Program-made: the position numbers and the translations under genes
The notes under the pieces: generated by a model
What the model was told of the DNA's origin: nothing
Database searches by the model: none
The model's input: the letters and a program-made list of their open reading frames with translations, nothing else
Source: Sideroxydans sp.
Lineage (GTDB): Bacteria; Pseudomonadota; Gammaproteobacteria; Burkholderiales; Gallionellaceae
Reading direction: 5' to 3'
DNA length: 64,000 bases
Assembly (NCBI GenBank): GCA_013791855.1
Contig: VMTA01000023.1
Coordinates: 124,001-188,000 of the forward strand
Part shown: positions 19,717-28,837 of the stretch, piece by piece
Layout: each line of letters begins with the position of its first letter
How positions within the stretch are numbered: position 1 is the first letter of the stretch

Positions 19717-19772
19717 TCCTTATGTTCGAGGGTGTCACACTCGATGTGGTCAACGGTTGGGCGAGAGGCGAT

Positions 19773-21374
19773 ATGTCGGCGACTTCGGTCTTAGCACGCA
19801 AATGGCGTCCCAAGAGCTTTGCCCAATTGGCCGGGCAGGAGCACGTGGTACAGGCGCTCAGCAATGCGCTGATGCAGAACCGTCTGCATCACGCCTATCT
19901 GTTCACCGGTACGCGCGGCGTGGGCAAGACCACCATCGCCCGCATCTTTGCCAAATCCCTGAATTGCGAATCCGGCGTCACCGCCGAGCCGTGCGGCATA
20001 TGCAGTGCCTGCAAGGAGATCGACAGCGGGCGCTTCGTCGATCTGATCGAGCTGGACGCCGCGTCCAACACGCAGGTCGACAATATGCGCGAACTGCTGG
20101 AAAGCGCGCTGTATGCCCCGACCAGCGGCCGTTTCAAGGTGTACATCATCGACGAAGTGCACATGCTGTCGAAGTCGGCGTTCAATGCGATGTTGAAGAC
20201 GCTGGAAGAACCGCCCGCACATGTGAAGTTCATCCTTGCTACCACTGATCCGCAAAAAATCCCGGTCACCGTGCTGTCGCGCTGTCTGCAGTTCAATCTC
20301 AAGCAGATGCCGCCTGCGCTGATCGTGTCGCATCTGCAATATGTGTTGGGTCAGGAAGCTATCCCATTCGAGAACGGCGCGCTGAATCTGGTGGCCCGCG
20401 CGGCGCAGGGCAGTATGCGCGACGCCTTGAGTCTGATGGATCAGGCCATCGCCTATTCATCCGGCAAGGTGGACGAAGCCTTGGTGCGCACCATGCTGGG
20501 CGCCATCGATCAGGGCTATCTGTTCGACTTGTTGCAAACCCTGCGTGCCGGTGACGGTGCCGGTTTGCTGCGCATCGCAGACGATATGGCACTGCGCACG
20601 ATCGCGTTCGAGGCGGCCTTGCAGGAGTTGGCGACCTTGCTGCATCGCATCGCGTTGGCGCAAACCATTCCGCAGGCCATCCCCGATGATGAGCCGGAGC
20701 GCGTGCGCCTGATGGAGCTGGCGCAACAGTTCACGCCGGAAGAGATACAGCTGAACTATCAAATCGTCATACACGGTCGCAACGAGATCGAACTGGCACC
20801 CGACGAATATGCCGGTTTCACCATGACTTTGCTGCGCATGCTGGCCTTTGCACCGCAGGCTACGGGCGCCAGCCCGAGTTCGGGCGTCCAGCAAGCAGCT
20901 CCGCGCAGTGCGCCGACAGCAAATGTCCCTCAGAAAGCTGCGGAACCCGCACCTGCCCGAGCCGCAGTCGCGCCGAGCATGTCGGTCGGGGCCGATCTGG
21001 ATTGGAATACCTTGTTGTCGCAACTCAATCTGTCGGGAATGGCGTTGCAGTTGGCGAAGAACAGCATGTTGGCCAGTTTTACCGAAGGCCGTGTGCTGCT
21101 GCACCTGCCGCCGCAACATAAACATCTGCAAAGCAACAAGATCGCGCAGGAAAAATTGCAGGCTGCATTGGGTGAATATTTCGCCCGTCCCGTCAGGCTG
21201 GAAGTCGAGATGGGGGCCACTAACGAGGTGACCACCCCCGCAGTGGTCGAGCAGCAGGACAAACAGAACCGTCAGCAACAGGCGGAAGACGCCATCCGGC
21301 AGGATGCATTCGTACGCGATGCGCAGGCCATGCTGGGCGCGCAATTGATAGAAGGGTCGATCAGACCCGTTTAA
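19773..21374 (+). CDS. dnaX: DNA polymerase III subunit gamma/tau (clamp loader)
   Basis: The 533-residue AAA+ ATPase loads the beta clamp. Walker A is GTRGVGKT (46-53), the zinc cysteines are C65, C74, C77 and C80, Walker B is DEVH (127-130), and sensor 1/arginine finger is LSRC. The C-terminal part is shorter than in E. coli tau but has a folded domain after a Pro/Ala linker. ATG 19773 gives the family start (SVLARKWRP) with GAGAGG upstream. The frame is open to 19614, which would run through the SRP RNA gene. ybaB and recR follow in the usual order. Confidence 0.96.
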   Translation: MSATSVLARKWRPKSFAQLAGQEHVVQALSNALMQNRLHHAYLFTGTRGVGKTTIARIFAKSLNCESGVTAEPCGICSACKEIDSGRFVDLIELDAASNTQVDNMRELLESALYAPTSGRFKVYIIDEVHMLSKSAFNAMLKTLEEPPAHVKFILATTDPQKIPVTVLSRCLQFNLKQMPPALIVSHLQYVLGQEAIPFENGALNLVARAAQGSMRDALSLMDQAIAYSSGKVDEALVRTMLGAIDQGYLFDLLQTLRAGDGAGLLRIADDMALRTIAFEAALQELATLLHRIALAQTIPQAIPDDEPERVRLMELAQQFTPEEIQLNYQIVIHGRNEIELAPDEYAGFTMTLLRMLAFAPQATGASPSSGVQQAAPRSAPTANVPQKAAEPAPARAAVAPSMSVGADLDWNTLLSQLNLSGMALQLAKNSMLASFTEGRVLLHLPPQHKHLQSNKIAQEKLQAALGEYFARPVRLEVEMGATNEVTTPAVVEQQDKQNRQQQAEDAIRQDAFVRDAQAMLGAQLIEGSIRPV

Positions 21375-21390
21375 CTGGAGGAAGCAGGAA

Positions 21391-21708
21391 ATGATGAAGG
21401 GCGGATTGGCCGGGCTGATGAAGCAGGCGCAGCAGATGCAGGCGAACATGAAGAAGGCACAGGATGAGCTGGCCACTGTCGAGGTGGAAGGGCAGTCCGG
21501 CTCCGGTATGGTCAAAGTGACCATGACCTGCGCGCATGAATTGCGCCGCGTGACATTGGATGACAGCGTGATGGACGACAAGGAGATGCTGGAAGACCTG
21601 ATCGTTGCCGCTGTCAACGACGCCAACAAAAAGGCTGCCCAGACCACCGAACAACGCATGAGTGGGTTCACTGCCAAGCTGCCGCCGGGCATGAGTCTGC
21701 CGTTTTAA
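21391..21708 (+). CDS. Nucleoid-associated protein, YbaB/EbfC family
   Basis: The 105-residue DNA-binding protein has Met/Gln-rich N-terminal helices ([17 protein letters not shown]) followed by the beta-rich YbaB core ([14 protein letters not shown]). It forms dimers that bind DNA nonspecifically. GGAGGA precedes the ATG. Its TAA is followed at once by the recR ATG, so dnaX-ybaB-recR form one operon. Confidence 0.96.
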   Translation: MMKGGLAGLMKQAQQMQANMKKAQDELATVEVEGQSGSGMVKVTMTCAHELRRVTLDDSVMDDKEMLEDLIVAAVNDANKKAAQTTEQRMSGFTAKLPPGMSLPF

Positions 21709-22308
21709 ATGAAGACTCCTTCCAGTCTGGAAGATCTGATCGGCGCATTGCGCTGTCTGCCGGGTGTGGGGCCGAAGTCCGCGCAACGCATGGCCTATCA
21801 CCTGCTGCAACGCGACCGTGACGGGGCCATGCATCTGGCGCATTCCCTCAGTCATGCGGTGGAGAGCGTCAAGCACTGTAGCAAATGCAATAACTTTTCC
21901 GAACAGGATGTCTGCTCCATGTGCAGTTCGGCGCAGCGCGAAGGTGATCTGCTATGTGTGGTGGAGATGCCCGCCGATCTGTTGATGATGGAGCAGGCGC
22001 AGTGTTATCGCGGCATGTATTTCGTGCTGATGGGCCGCTTGTCGCCGTTGGACGGGGTGGGTGCGCGCGAATTGCCGCTGGAGCGCTTGGTCAGGCGTGC
22101 GCTGGAGCTGGAATGCGAGGTCATACTCGCTACCAATTTCACGGTGGAGGGCGAGGCGACGGCGCATTATCTGGCAACCTTGCTGAAATCGCAGGGGATC
22201 AAAGTGTCGCGTATCGCGCGAGGCTTGCCGGTAGGCGGCGAATTGGAACATGTGGATAGTGGCACCCTGGCGCAAGCCGTATTCGAAAGGCGAGAGATAG
22301 CAGCATGA
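21709..22308 (+). CDS. recR: Recombination mediator RecR
   Basis: The 199-residue protein acts with RecO and RecF to load RecA on gapped DNA. It has an N-terminal helix-hairpin-helix ([17 protein letters not shown]), a C4 zinc finger (CSKC...CSMC, about residues 57-72), a Toprim domain ([12 protein letters not shown]) and a C-terminal ATP-like motif ([14 protein letters not shown]). The stop overlaps the rluB start by 4 bases. recO is also in the window (36812-37543). Confidence 0.97.
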   Translation: MKTPSSLEDLIGALRCLPGVGPKSAQRMAYHLLQRDRDGAMHLAHSLSHAVESVKHCSKCNNFSEQDVCSMCSSAQREGDLLCVVEMPADLLMMEQAQCYRGMYFVLMGRLSPLDGVGARELPLERLVRRALELECEVILATNFTVEGEATAHYLATLLKSQGIKVSRIARGLPVGGELEHVDSGTLAQAVFERREIAA

Positions 22309-23129
22309 GTGAACAAGGCGAAAGGTTGCAGAAGGTGCTGGCGCAGGCGGGCCTTGGTTCGCGCCGCGAGATGGAGGCCTGGATCGCTGCAGGGCGCATC
22401 GTGGTGAACGGCGCAGTGGCGACCTTGGGGCTGCGTATCGCCGAGGGTGACCGCGTGCAGGTGGATGGCCGCAACGTTCGCTTGAAGCTCGAGGCTGAGC
22501 CGCAATTGCCGCGCGTACTGCTCTATCACAAGCAGGAAGGCGAGATCGTCAGCCGGGACGACCCGGACGGCAGGGCCAATGTGTTCGATGAGCTGCCGAG
22601 ATTGCGCGGACAGAAATGGATTGCCATTGGACGTTTGGACTTCAATACCAGCGGGCTGCTGATCTTCACGACTTCCGGTGAGCTGGCGAATCGTCTGATG
22701 CACCCGCGCTTTGAAGTCGAGCGCGAATATGCGGTGCGCGTGCAGGGCGAGATGTCGCCGGAACAAATGAAGCAGATGACCAATCAGGGGCTGGAGCTGG
22801 AAGACGGTGTGGTGAAGTTCGACAAGCTCAGCGACGAAGGTGGTGAAGGTTTCAATCACTGGTATCGCATCGTCATCAAGGAAGGGCGGAATCGGGAAGT
22901 GCGCCGCACTTTCGAGGCCTTGGGTTTGCCGGTCAGCCGGCTGATGCGCGTCCGCTTCGGCATCGTCAATCTGCCGCCTCGCATCAAGCGCGGCATGATG
23001 GCCGAGCTTGGCGAGGGCGAAGTGAGGGCTATCATGGACTGGGTCGACCTGCCTGTTCCCGCGCCGCGCCAACAGCGTCCGGATGTGCGCAAGAGCAAGA
23101 TGACCAGAGCCAAGGTGCGTAAAAATTGA
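22305..23129 (+). CDS. rluB: 23S rRNA pseudouridine-2605 synthase (RluB type)
   Basis: The 274-residue protein has an N-terminal S4 RNA-binding domain (residues 7-55) and a RsuA/RluB catalytic domain with the nucleophile Asp in [11 protein letters not shown]. The NREVRR and LMRVRFG segments fit RluB/RluE/RsuA; length and the basic C-terminal tail ([14 protein letters not shown]) favour RluB. It overlaps recR by 4 bases. RsuA is the main alternative. Confidence 0.88.
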   Translation: MSEQGERLQKVLAQAGLGSRREMEAWIAAGRIVVNGAVATLGLRIAEGDRVQVDGRNVRLKLEAEPQLPRVLLYHKQEGEIVSRDDPDGRANVFDELPRLRGQKWIAIGRLDFNTSGLLIFTTSGELANRLMHPRFEVEREYAVRVQGEMSPEQMKQMTNQGLELEDGVVKFDKLSDEGGEGFNHWYRIVIKEGRNREVRRTFEALGLPVSRLMRVRFGIVNLPPRIKRGMMAELGEGEVRAIMDWVDLPVPAPRQQRPDVRKSKMTRAKVRKN

Positions 23130-23226
23130 ACTGGCGGTAAACCCCCGGTGTCGTTAGAATCCGGCAGGTTATTTTTGGCGGACTCTGCGGTTTTCGTGGA
23201 TGGAACGCGAATGACAGATAGGACAC

Positions 23227-24402
23227 ATGGAACAAAGAGGCAATAAAACCATCGTTTGCTCGGTCTTTTTTCTGGATATCGTTGAATATTCCAAGAAGTC
23301 CGTGTCAGGCCAGATATCCCTGAAGGAGCGTTTCAACGCATTCCTGTCCATCGCTATTCGCGATGTGCCGGTGGCGGATCGCATCATTCTGGATACGGGT
23401 GATGGCGCTGCGATCAGTTTTCTGGGTGATATAGAAGATGCCCTGCAGGCCGCGCTGAGTGTGCGCAGCAGCTTGCTGGGAGAGGGGGTGCGTATGGATC
23501 CGCCCCTGCTGGTGCGCATGGGTATCAATCTTGGTCCTGTGCGTCTGGTCAAGGATATCAACAGTCAGCCCAACATCGTCGGCGACGGCATCAATGTGGC
23601 CCAGCGCGTGATGGGTTTTGCCGACCCGGGGCAGATACTGGTGTCGCGCTCCTACTATGATGCGGTTTCGCGCCTGTCGCAGGAATATGCAGGCATGTTC
23701 CACTATCAGGGTTCCCGCACCGACAAGCACGTGCGCGAACATGAGGTCTATGCTATCGGTTATCCGGGCGACTTCACCACGACACAACGTAGCGTGGAGA
23801 TAGAGGAAGAGATCGAGCACACACAAGGTGTGCAGCGGATCGTGGCGTTGTCCAAGCGCTACTGGTATGAGTTCCTACGTCAGGCATCCGGGTACGAGCG
23901 ACATGCGGTGGCCATATTCAAACGTGCGACCAGGCAACAGCGCGCAGCGATTGTCGGGGTGGCGGTATTGGTGCTGGCCACTTCGGTGCTGGCGGTATAT
24001 AAACTTGCGCATCGGAGTGAACCGGAACCGGCAATCCCAGTCATAGCAGCTGCGCCGCAGACAACGTCGAGCAAACCAACGCCTGAAGCTTCCCCAGCTC
24101 CCGCAGCAAAGGTCGCGACCCCGCCGCCGGAAAAGAAGATACAAGGGGTTAAGGAGAGCGCGCGTGTCCGCACGCTTGAGGATACGACCGGGGGGCCGGC
24201 GGTGATCAGCTTGGCGATCTTGCCTTGGGGTGAGGTTTATCTGGACGGAAAGAAGCAGGGCGTGAGTCCGCCGCTGATGGAGTTGCAGGTGGTGGCAGGG
24301 CGGCATACGCTGGAAATCAGAAATTCGACATTCCCGGTGCATAAGAAGGTTATAAGTGTCAAACCGGGCGCGAACATAAAAATCAGGCACAGTTTCAAGT
24401 AG
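23227..24402 (+). CDS. Membrane class III nucleotide cyclase with C-terminal PEGA domain
   Basis: The 391-residue protein begins with a class III cyclase domain (about residues 8-180). Metal-binding Asp are D17 (FFLDIVEYS) and D59 (DTGDGAA), and the transition-state Asn/Arg pair is N123/R127 (INVAQR). The usual adenine-selecting Lys before the second Asp is replaced (RIILDTGD), so ATP or GTP preference cannot be assigned. A membrane segment (241-259), a Pro/Ala-rich linker and a PEGA domain (about 327-391) follow, which puts PEGA in the periplasm if the cyclase is cytoplasmic. It opens a cassette with a lipoprotein and a Ser/Thr kinase. Confidence 0.85.
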   Translation: MEQRGNKTIVCSVFFLDIVEYSKKSVSGQISLKERFNAFLSIAIRDVPVADRIILDTGDGAAISFLGDIEDALQAALSVRSSLLGEGVRMDPPLLVRMGINLGPVRLVKDINSQPNIVGDGINVAQRVMGFADPGQILVSRSYYDAVSRLSQEYAGMFHYQGSRTDKHVREHEVYAIGYPGDFTTTQRSVEIEEEIEHTQGVQRIVALSKRYWYEFLRQASGYERHAVAIFKRATRQQRAAIVGVAVLVLATSVLAVYKLAHRSEPEPAIPVIAAAPQTTSSKPTPEASPAPAAKVATPPPEKKIQGVKESARVRTLEDTTGGPAVISLAILPWGEVYLDGKKQGVSPPLMELQVVAGRHTLEIRNSTFPVHKKVISVKPGANIKIRHSFK

Positions 24403-24427
24403 CCTGATCGAACAGGAGAGTTGAAGG

Positions 24428-24835
24428 ATGTTACGTTGGATTATTGCGGGCCTGGCTACGCTGGTGCTTGCCGGCTGCGGATCGGTGGTCGGGACCTGCG
24501 AAGACGGCAGTGGCGGCATCCGCCTGTTCGGGGATAGCGTCGCCAAGCGGTATCTGGCTAAAGGTGTCAGCGAGTATGAGACTGGCAACTACGTCAATGC
24601 CAAAACCGCGTTGCAAGGTGTATTGGAGAACCAGTATGCCACTCGACACGAGACATTATGGGCAAACAAATATCTGGCTTTCATCTATTGTGTTTCCGGC
24701 GATCAGAAGCTGTGCCGGACGCATTTCAGGAACGTGCTCGAGATCAATCCGAATTTCGATTTATCGGACGCCGAAGCGGGGCACCCGCTATGGGGGCCGG
24801 TTTTTCGCAGCGTGAAGGGTGCCGCCTCGAAGTAA
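24428..24835 (+). CDS. Small TPR-like lipoprotein (resembles TssQ-type T6SS-associated lipoproteins)
   Basis: The 135-residue protein has a lipoprotein signal (lipobox LAGC, lipidated C17). The mature part contains one or two TPR-like helical repeats (AKGVSEYETGNYVNAKTALQ, then LAFIYCVSGDQ) and four further cysteines. In some Burkholderiales similar small lipoproteins are annotated TssQ and sit near T6SS-linked kinases, but no T6SS structural gene is in the window. It lies between the cyclase (25 bases before) and the kinase (22 bases after), so it is probably a periplasmic component of the same signalling unit. AGGAGAG precedes the ATG. Confidence 0.7.
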   Translation: MLRWIIAGLATLVLAGCGSVVGTCEDGSGGIRLFGDSVAKRYLAKGVSEYETGNYVNAKTALQGVLENQYATRHETLWANKYLAFIYCVSGDQKLCRTHFRNVLEINPNFDLSDAEAGHPLWGPVFRSVKGAASK

Positions 24836-24857
24836 TCACTCGGAGTTGTTACGGGAC

Positions 24858-26030
24858 ATGATCAGCCAACTCGGTCGTTATGAAGTCATCAGTGAGCTAG
24901 GCCAGGGGGCTATGGGGGTCGTGTACAAGGCACGCGATCCGCTGATCGATCGCGAAGTGGCGATCAAGACCATCAATCTCAGTCTGGCCCTGGAAGAGCG
25001 CGAAGAATACGAGGCGCGTTTCTATCAGGAAGCCAAGGCGGCTGGGCGATTGAGTCATCCGAATATCGTGACCATCTACGATGTGGGCCGCACCGGCGAC
25101 ATCGCTTATATCGCGATGGAATATCTGCATGGTCGCGAACTGCGCGATGTGCTCAACGAAAACAAGATATTGCCTGTAGCGCAGGTATTGGACGTCATCA
25201 TTCAGGTGGCACAAGGGCTGTCCTATGCCCACGAACATGAGATCGTGCACCGTGATGTGAAGCCGTCCAACGTGATGGTCGTGCGGGACGGGCATGTGAA
25301 GATCACCGACTTCGGCATCGCGCGCATGGCCTCTGCCGCGGTGCGCACCCAGACGGGCATGGTGCTCGGTTCGCCCAAGTATATGTCTCCCGAACAGGTG
25401 CTGGGCAAGGTGACCGATCAGCGTTCGGACATCTTCTCCCTCGGTGTGATGTTGTACGAGATGTTGACCGGGCAGGTGCCGTTCATCGGCGAGAACGTCA
25501 ATGCCATCATGTACCAGACTCTGAATGCCATCCCTGCGCCGCCCAGCAATGCCAACCCGGCGGTACCGGAGATGTTGAACTATATCGTCGCCAAGGCGCT
25601 GGCCAAGGATCTGGACGCGCGCTATCAGAATGCAGGTGAGATGGTGAACGATCTGCGCGCTTGCCGTGAATCGTTGCCGCGCGCAACGGATGGAGCGCAA
25701 CAAGCCAAGCGATCCGCCTTGGTCACGCGGGCGACAGACGGGGATGAAGACAAGGCTGTGATCGCGCTGGGCTTGTCATCATCCTTCGATTCGAATGAGG
25801 CGACCATGCGCCTGGCCGCGATGACGGCGAGCAAGGAGGAGGTCGAAGAGCTATCCAAGACCCTGCGCACGGAGCGACCCAGCATGGCTGAGATCAATCG
25901 GGCGGCCCCCAAGGCAGCGCAGCATCTTGCTCGTCACAGAGCAGAGCAGCCGGGCAAGGGCGGCGGCTACTTGCTACTGGTCCTCGTTGCCATGATCGTG
26001 CTCGGTTTGCTTTCCGCACTTATCTTCTGA
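24858..26030 (+). CDS. Membrane-anchored Hanks-type Ser/Thr protein kinase
   Basis: The 390-residue protein has a complete kinase domain (residues 8-265): P-loop GQGAMG (15-20), K37, E58, the catalytic loop H131-R-D133-V-K135-P-S-N138, DFG 151-153 and SPEQ. A juxtamembrane region rich in charged residues and Thr follows, then one C-terminal membrane segment (371-390) with essentially nothing outside, so signals must come from partners. I chose ATG 24858; a GTG at 24819 lies inside the lipoprotein gene. It should phosphorylate cytoplasmic FHA-type or other targets; no phosphatase is nearby. Confidence 0.92.
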   Translation: MISQLGRYEVISELGQGAMGVVYKARDPLIDREVAIKTINLSLALEEREEYEARFYQEAKAAGRLSHPNIVTIYDVGRTGDIAYIAMEYLHGRELRDVLNENKILPVAQVLDVIIQVAQGLSYAHEHEIVHRDVKPSNVMVVRDGHVKITDFGIARMASAAVRTQTGMVLGSPKYMSPEQVLGKVTDQRSDIFSLGVMLYEMLTGQVPFIGENVNAIMYQTLNAIPAPPSNANPAVPEMLNYIVAKALAKDLDARYQNAGEMVNDLRACRESLPRATDGAQQAKRSALVTRATDGDEDKAVIALGLSSSFDSNEATMRLAAMTASKEEVEELSKTLRTERPSMAEINRAAPKAAQHLARHRAEQPGKGGGYLLLVLVAMIVLGLLSALIF

Positions 26031-26044
26031 GTCCAGCACGCAGG

Positions 26045-26479
26045 ATGGACACTCAAGTCCGGGTCACACTGCATGCATCGCGCGCGCATTTCGTCTTGCT
26101 GGTTGCTTCAGCGGTCATATCGATTCTGATGATATCCACGTTACCGATCGCCACTGGCTGGCATTGGGTGGGCTATTTGGTGACCTCGCTCAGCACTGCA
26201 TGGCTGCTCAGGCGAGATGTGGCGTTACTTTCAAGGCGGTCATGCATTGCGCTTGTGTACGGCAAAGACCGACACATTGTCTTGGAACTGCGCGACGGCG
26301 AGCAGATTGCTAGCGAGGTTTGCGCTGATACGCTGGTTTCGCCTTGGCTGGTATTGCTCAATGTGGCTACTGCGGGCCATGGAAGAAGAAGTCTGCTGCT
26401 GTTTCCGGACGCGATGCCTGTTGATGGACATCGCCGTTTGCGTGTATTGCTACGGAACTCGGAACGTCTTCAATCTTGA
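26045..26479 (+). CDS. YgfX (CptA)-like membrane protein
   Basis: The 144-residue protein has two N-terminal membrane segments (about residues 14-34 and 40-56) followed by a cytoplasmic beta-rich domain. Size and topology fit YgfX, a protein linked to SdhE and to cell-shape/toxin effects in enterobacteria. In betaproteobacteria YgfX-like genes often lie beside nadB/rpoE, as here. Its 3' end overlaps the end of nadB on the other strand by 10 bases. The sequence is divergent, so the assignment leans on context. Confidence 0.6.
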   Translation: MDTQVRVTLHASRAHFVLLVASAVISILMISTLPIATGWHWVGYLVTSLSTAWLLRRDVALLSRRSCIALVYGKDRHIVLELRDGEQIASEVCADTLVSPWLVLLNVATAGHGRRSLLLFPDAMPVDGHRRLRVLLRNSERLQS

Positions 26480-28047
26480 GGGGTCAATATCGTGGGCAGT
26501 GCTTCGGGGGTGGTCAGCGGAAAATCCTTGCTGTAATGCAAGCCGCGACTCTCGTGACGCGCCAGTGCGCTTTGCACGATGAGATCCGCCGCTTCGACCA
26601 GATTGCGCAGCTCAAGCAGGTCGGATGTCACATGGAAGTTCCGGTAATACTCGCTGATCTCTTCACGCAAGAGGCTGATGCGATGCTGGGCGCGTTGTAA
26701 CCGTTTGGTCGTGCGCACGATGCCGACATAATCCCACATGAAGCGGCGCAGCTCATCCCAGTTGTGTGACACCACCACCAGTTCATCCGCGTCAGTGACG
26801 CGACTCTCATCCCAATCGGGTAGCGGCTCAATTTCCTCCGAACTTCCGGCAAGGATGTCTTGTGCGGCGGCTTCTGCGAACACCAGACATTCCAGTAGTG
26901 AGTTGCTGGCGAGGCGGTTGGCGCCATGCAGGCCGGTATGGGCAGTCTCGCCGATCGCATACAGGTCGTCGATATCCGTGCGTGCCGCCAGATCGGCCAT
27001 CAGGCCGCCGCAGGTGAAGTGCATCGCCGGCACCACGGGTATGGGTTGGCGTGCGATATCTATACCCAGTGCCAGGCAGCGTTCATGGATGGTGGGGAAG
27101 TGCTCACGCAGGAAGGCTTCGGACTGGTGCGTGATATCCAGATAGACGCAGTCCAATCCGCCTTTCTTCATCTCGTAGTCGATGGCGCGGGCGACCACAT
27201 CGCGCGGTGCCAGCTCTGCACGCTCGTCGTGCCAAGGCATGAAGCGGGTGCCGTCGGGCAGTCTCAGGATGCCACCTTCGCCGCGCACCGCTTCGCTGAT
27301 AAGGAAAGATTTGGCATGCGGGTGGTACAGGCAGGTAGGATGGAATTGCATGAACTCCATGTTCGCCACCCGGCAGCCGGCGCGCCATCCCATAGCGATG
27401 CCGTCGCCTGTCGCGGTGTCCGGATTGGTGGTGTAGAGATAGACCTTTCCGGCACCGCCGGTCGCCAGGACGGTACGCGCCGCGGAGAGGGTAACGACTC
27501 TGTCGCTGAGGGTGTCCAGCACATAGGCACCGAAACAGCGTGTCGGAGATTTGCCGATCTTGCGACCGGTGATCAGGTCGATCGCGATGTGATGTTCGAG
27601 CACGGTCACATTGGGATGGGCGCGCACCTTGTCGGCCAGCGTCTGCTGGACAGCTTTGCCTGTGGCATCGGCAGCATGGATGATGCGGCGCTTGCTGTGT
27701 CCGCCTTCGCGGGTGAGGTGGAAATCCTGACTTGCGTTGTCCTCTTTCGAGAATGGCACACCCTGATCGATCAGCCAGCCGACAGCGGCAGCCCCGCGCT
27801 CAACCACGAAGCGCGTAGTCTCGGGGTCGCATAAACCTGCCCCTGCCGTCAGGGTGTCGCGGATGTGCTCATCGTGACTGTCATCGGGACTTAGTACGGC
27901 GGCGATGCCGCCCTGGGCCCATGCGCTGGCGCCATCCAGCAGCGAACGTTTGGTGACGATGGCGACCTGTTGCCGGTCGGCCAGCTTCAAAGCCAGCGTC
28001 AAGCCGGCCAGGCCGCTACCGATGATCAGAGTATCAAAGCGCAACAC
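26470..28047 (-). CDS. nadB: L-aspartate oxidase
   Basis: This FAD enzyme oxidises L-aspartate to iminoaspartate, the first step of de novo NAD synthesis. The 525-residue protein begins with the FAD-binding GSGLAG motif (residues 10-15), has the substrate-domain segments REGGHSKRRIIHA and FMQFHPTCLY, the FAD motif GLHGANRLASNSLLE, and the C-terminal helical domain. It is transcribed divergently from rpoE with 188 bases between the starts, an arrangement common in beta- and gammaproteobacteria. Confidence 0.97.
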   Translation of the reverse strand: MLRFDTLIIGSGLAGLTLALKLADRQQVAIVTKRSLLDGASAWAQGGIAAVLSPDDSHDEHIRDTLTAGAGLCDPETTRFVVERGAAAVGWLIDQGVPFSKEDNASQDFHLTREGGHSKRRIIHAADATGKAVQQTLADKVRAHPNVTVLEHHIAIDLITGRKIGKSPTRCFGAYVLDTLSDRVVTLSAARTVLATGGAGKVYLYTTNPDTATGDGIAMGWRAGCRVANMEFMQFHPTCLYHPHAKSFLISEAVRGEGGILRLPDGTRFMPWHDERAELAPRDVVARAIDYEMKKGGLDCVYLDITHQSEAFLREHFPTIHERCLALGIDIARQPIPVVPAMHFTCGGLMADLAARTDIDDLYAIGETAHTGLHGANRLASNSLLECLVFAEAAAQDILAGSSEEIEPLPDWDESRVTDADELVVVSHNWDELRRFMWDYVGIVRTTKRLQRAQHRISLLREEISEYYRNFHVTSDLLELRNLVEAADLIVQSALARHESRGLHYSKDFPLTTPEALPTILTPQD

Positions 28048-28112
28048 GATAGGAGAAATGCGGAGGAATCATTGGCCCGACTATAGCAAAACTTGTGATG
28101 AAAACGTGGAAA

Positions 28113-28140
28113 TGAACTTATTTCAAACAGGACTGTCAAT
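28113..28140 (+). promoter_or_regulatory. Sigma-E-type promoter upstream of rpoE
   Basis: TGAACTT (28113-28119) and TCAAT (28136-28140) are spaced by 16 bases, resembling the RpoE consensus (GGAACTT with a TCAAA-like -10). It is about 95 bases before the rpoE ATG and suggests positive autoregulation. Confidence 0.6.
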
Positions 28141-28235
28141 TGGCGCGTTACGGGCAAGGCTGACGATGTGCACCCGTCCGGTTATACTCTCGCGCCGCGC
28201 ATCGTGGCGCAAACAATACAAAACCGGGAAACGGA

Positions 28236-28835
28236 ATGGGTGACAGGGAGGTCGATCAACAGCTGGTGGAGCGCGCGCAGGGCGGCGACAAGCACGCGTT
28301 CGAGCTGCTGGTGGCCAAGTATCAGCGCCGTTTGGGGCGTTTGATCTCGCGTTTTGTCCGTAATCCGGGCGAAGCCGAGGATGTCACGCAGGAAGCATTC
28401 ATCAAAGCTTATCGTGCATTGCCGGCATTCCGTGGGGACAGTGCGTTCTACACTTGGTTGTATCGTATCGGCATCAATACAGCCAAGAACCATTTGCTGT
28501 CGCAGGCGCGCAGGGCACCGACCAGTACGCCCATGGATGCCGAGGAGGCCGAGGCCTTCGAGGAAGCCTCGCTGCTGCATGAGGTGTCGACGCCCGAGAA
28601 CGAGTTGATGAGCAAGCAAGTGGTCGAGGTAGTGAACTCTTCCCTGCAACAGTTGCCTGAGGATCTGCGCACCGCTTTGACGCTGCGCGAGATCGAGGGG
28701 CTGAGTTATGAAGAGATCGCATCGGTGATGAATTGTCCGATCGGCACGGTAAGGTCGCGTATCTTCCGGGCGCGAGAGGTGGTGGCAGCGAATTTGCGTC
28801 CGTTGCTGGGTACTAGCGAAGACAAGAGGTGGTGA
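28236..28835 (+). CDS. rpoE: RNA polymerase sigma-E factor (envelope stress)
   Basis: The 199-residue ECF sigma factor has region 2 (about residues 15-95, with EAEDVTQEAFIKAYRAL and TWLYRIGINTAKN) and region 4 (about 130-185, with LREIEGLSYEEIASVMNCPIGTVRSRIFRARE). It transcribes envelope-stress genes when released from RseA. It heads rpoE-rseA-rseB-rseC-mucD, and rseA follows after 2 bases. Confidence 0.97.
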   Translation: MGDREVDQQLVERAQGGDKHAFELLVAKYQRRLGRLISRFVRNPGEAEDVTQEAFIKAYRALPAFRGDSAFYTWLYRIGINTAKNHLLSQARRAPTSTPMDAEEAEAFEEASLLHEVSTPENELMSKQVVEVVNSSLQQLPEDLRTALTLREIEGLSYEEIASVMNCPIGTVRSRIFRAREVVAANLRPLLGTSEDKRW

Positions 28836-28837
28836 GC

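Noticed and set aside
19614-19772. Open frame extending dnaX upstream through 19614
   Set aside because: It runs straight through the SRP RNA gene. The conserved DnaX N-terminus starts at ATG 19773 with its own ribosome site.
20254-20259. Run of six A in dnaX as a possible gamma/tau frameshift site
   Set aside because: It lies early in the ATPase region, not near the domain III/IV border, and lacks the AAAAAAG context and following structure known from E. coli.
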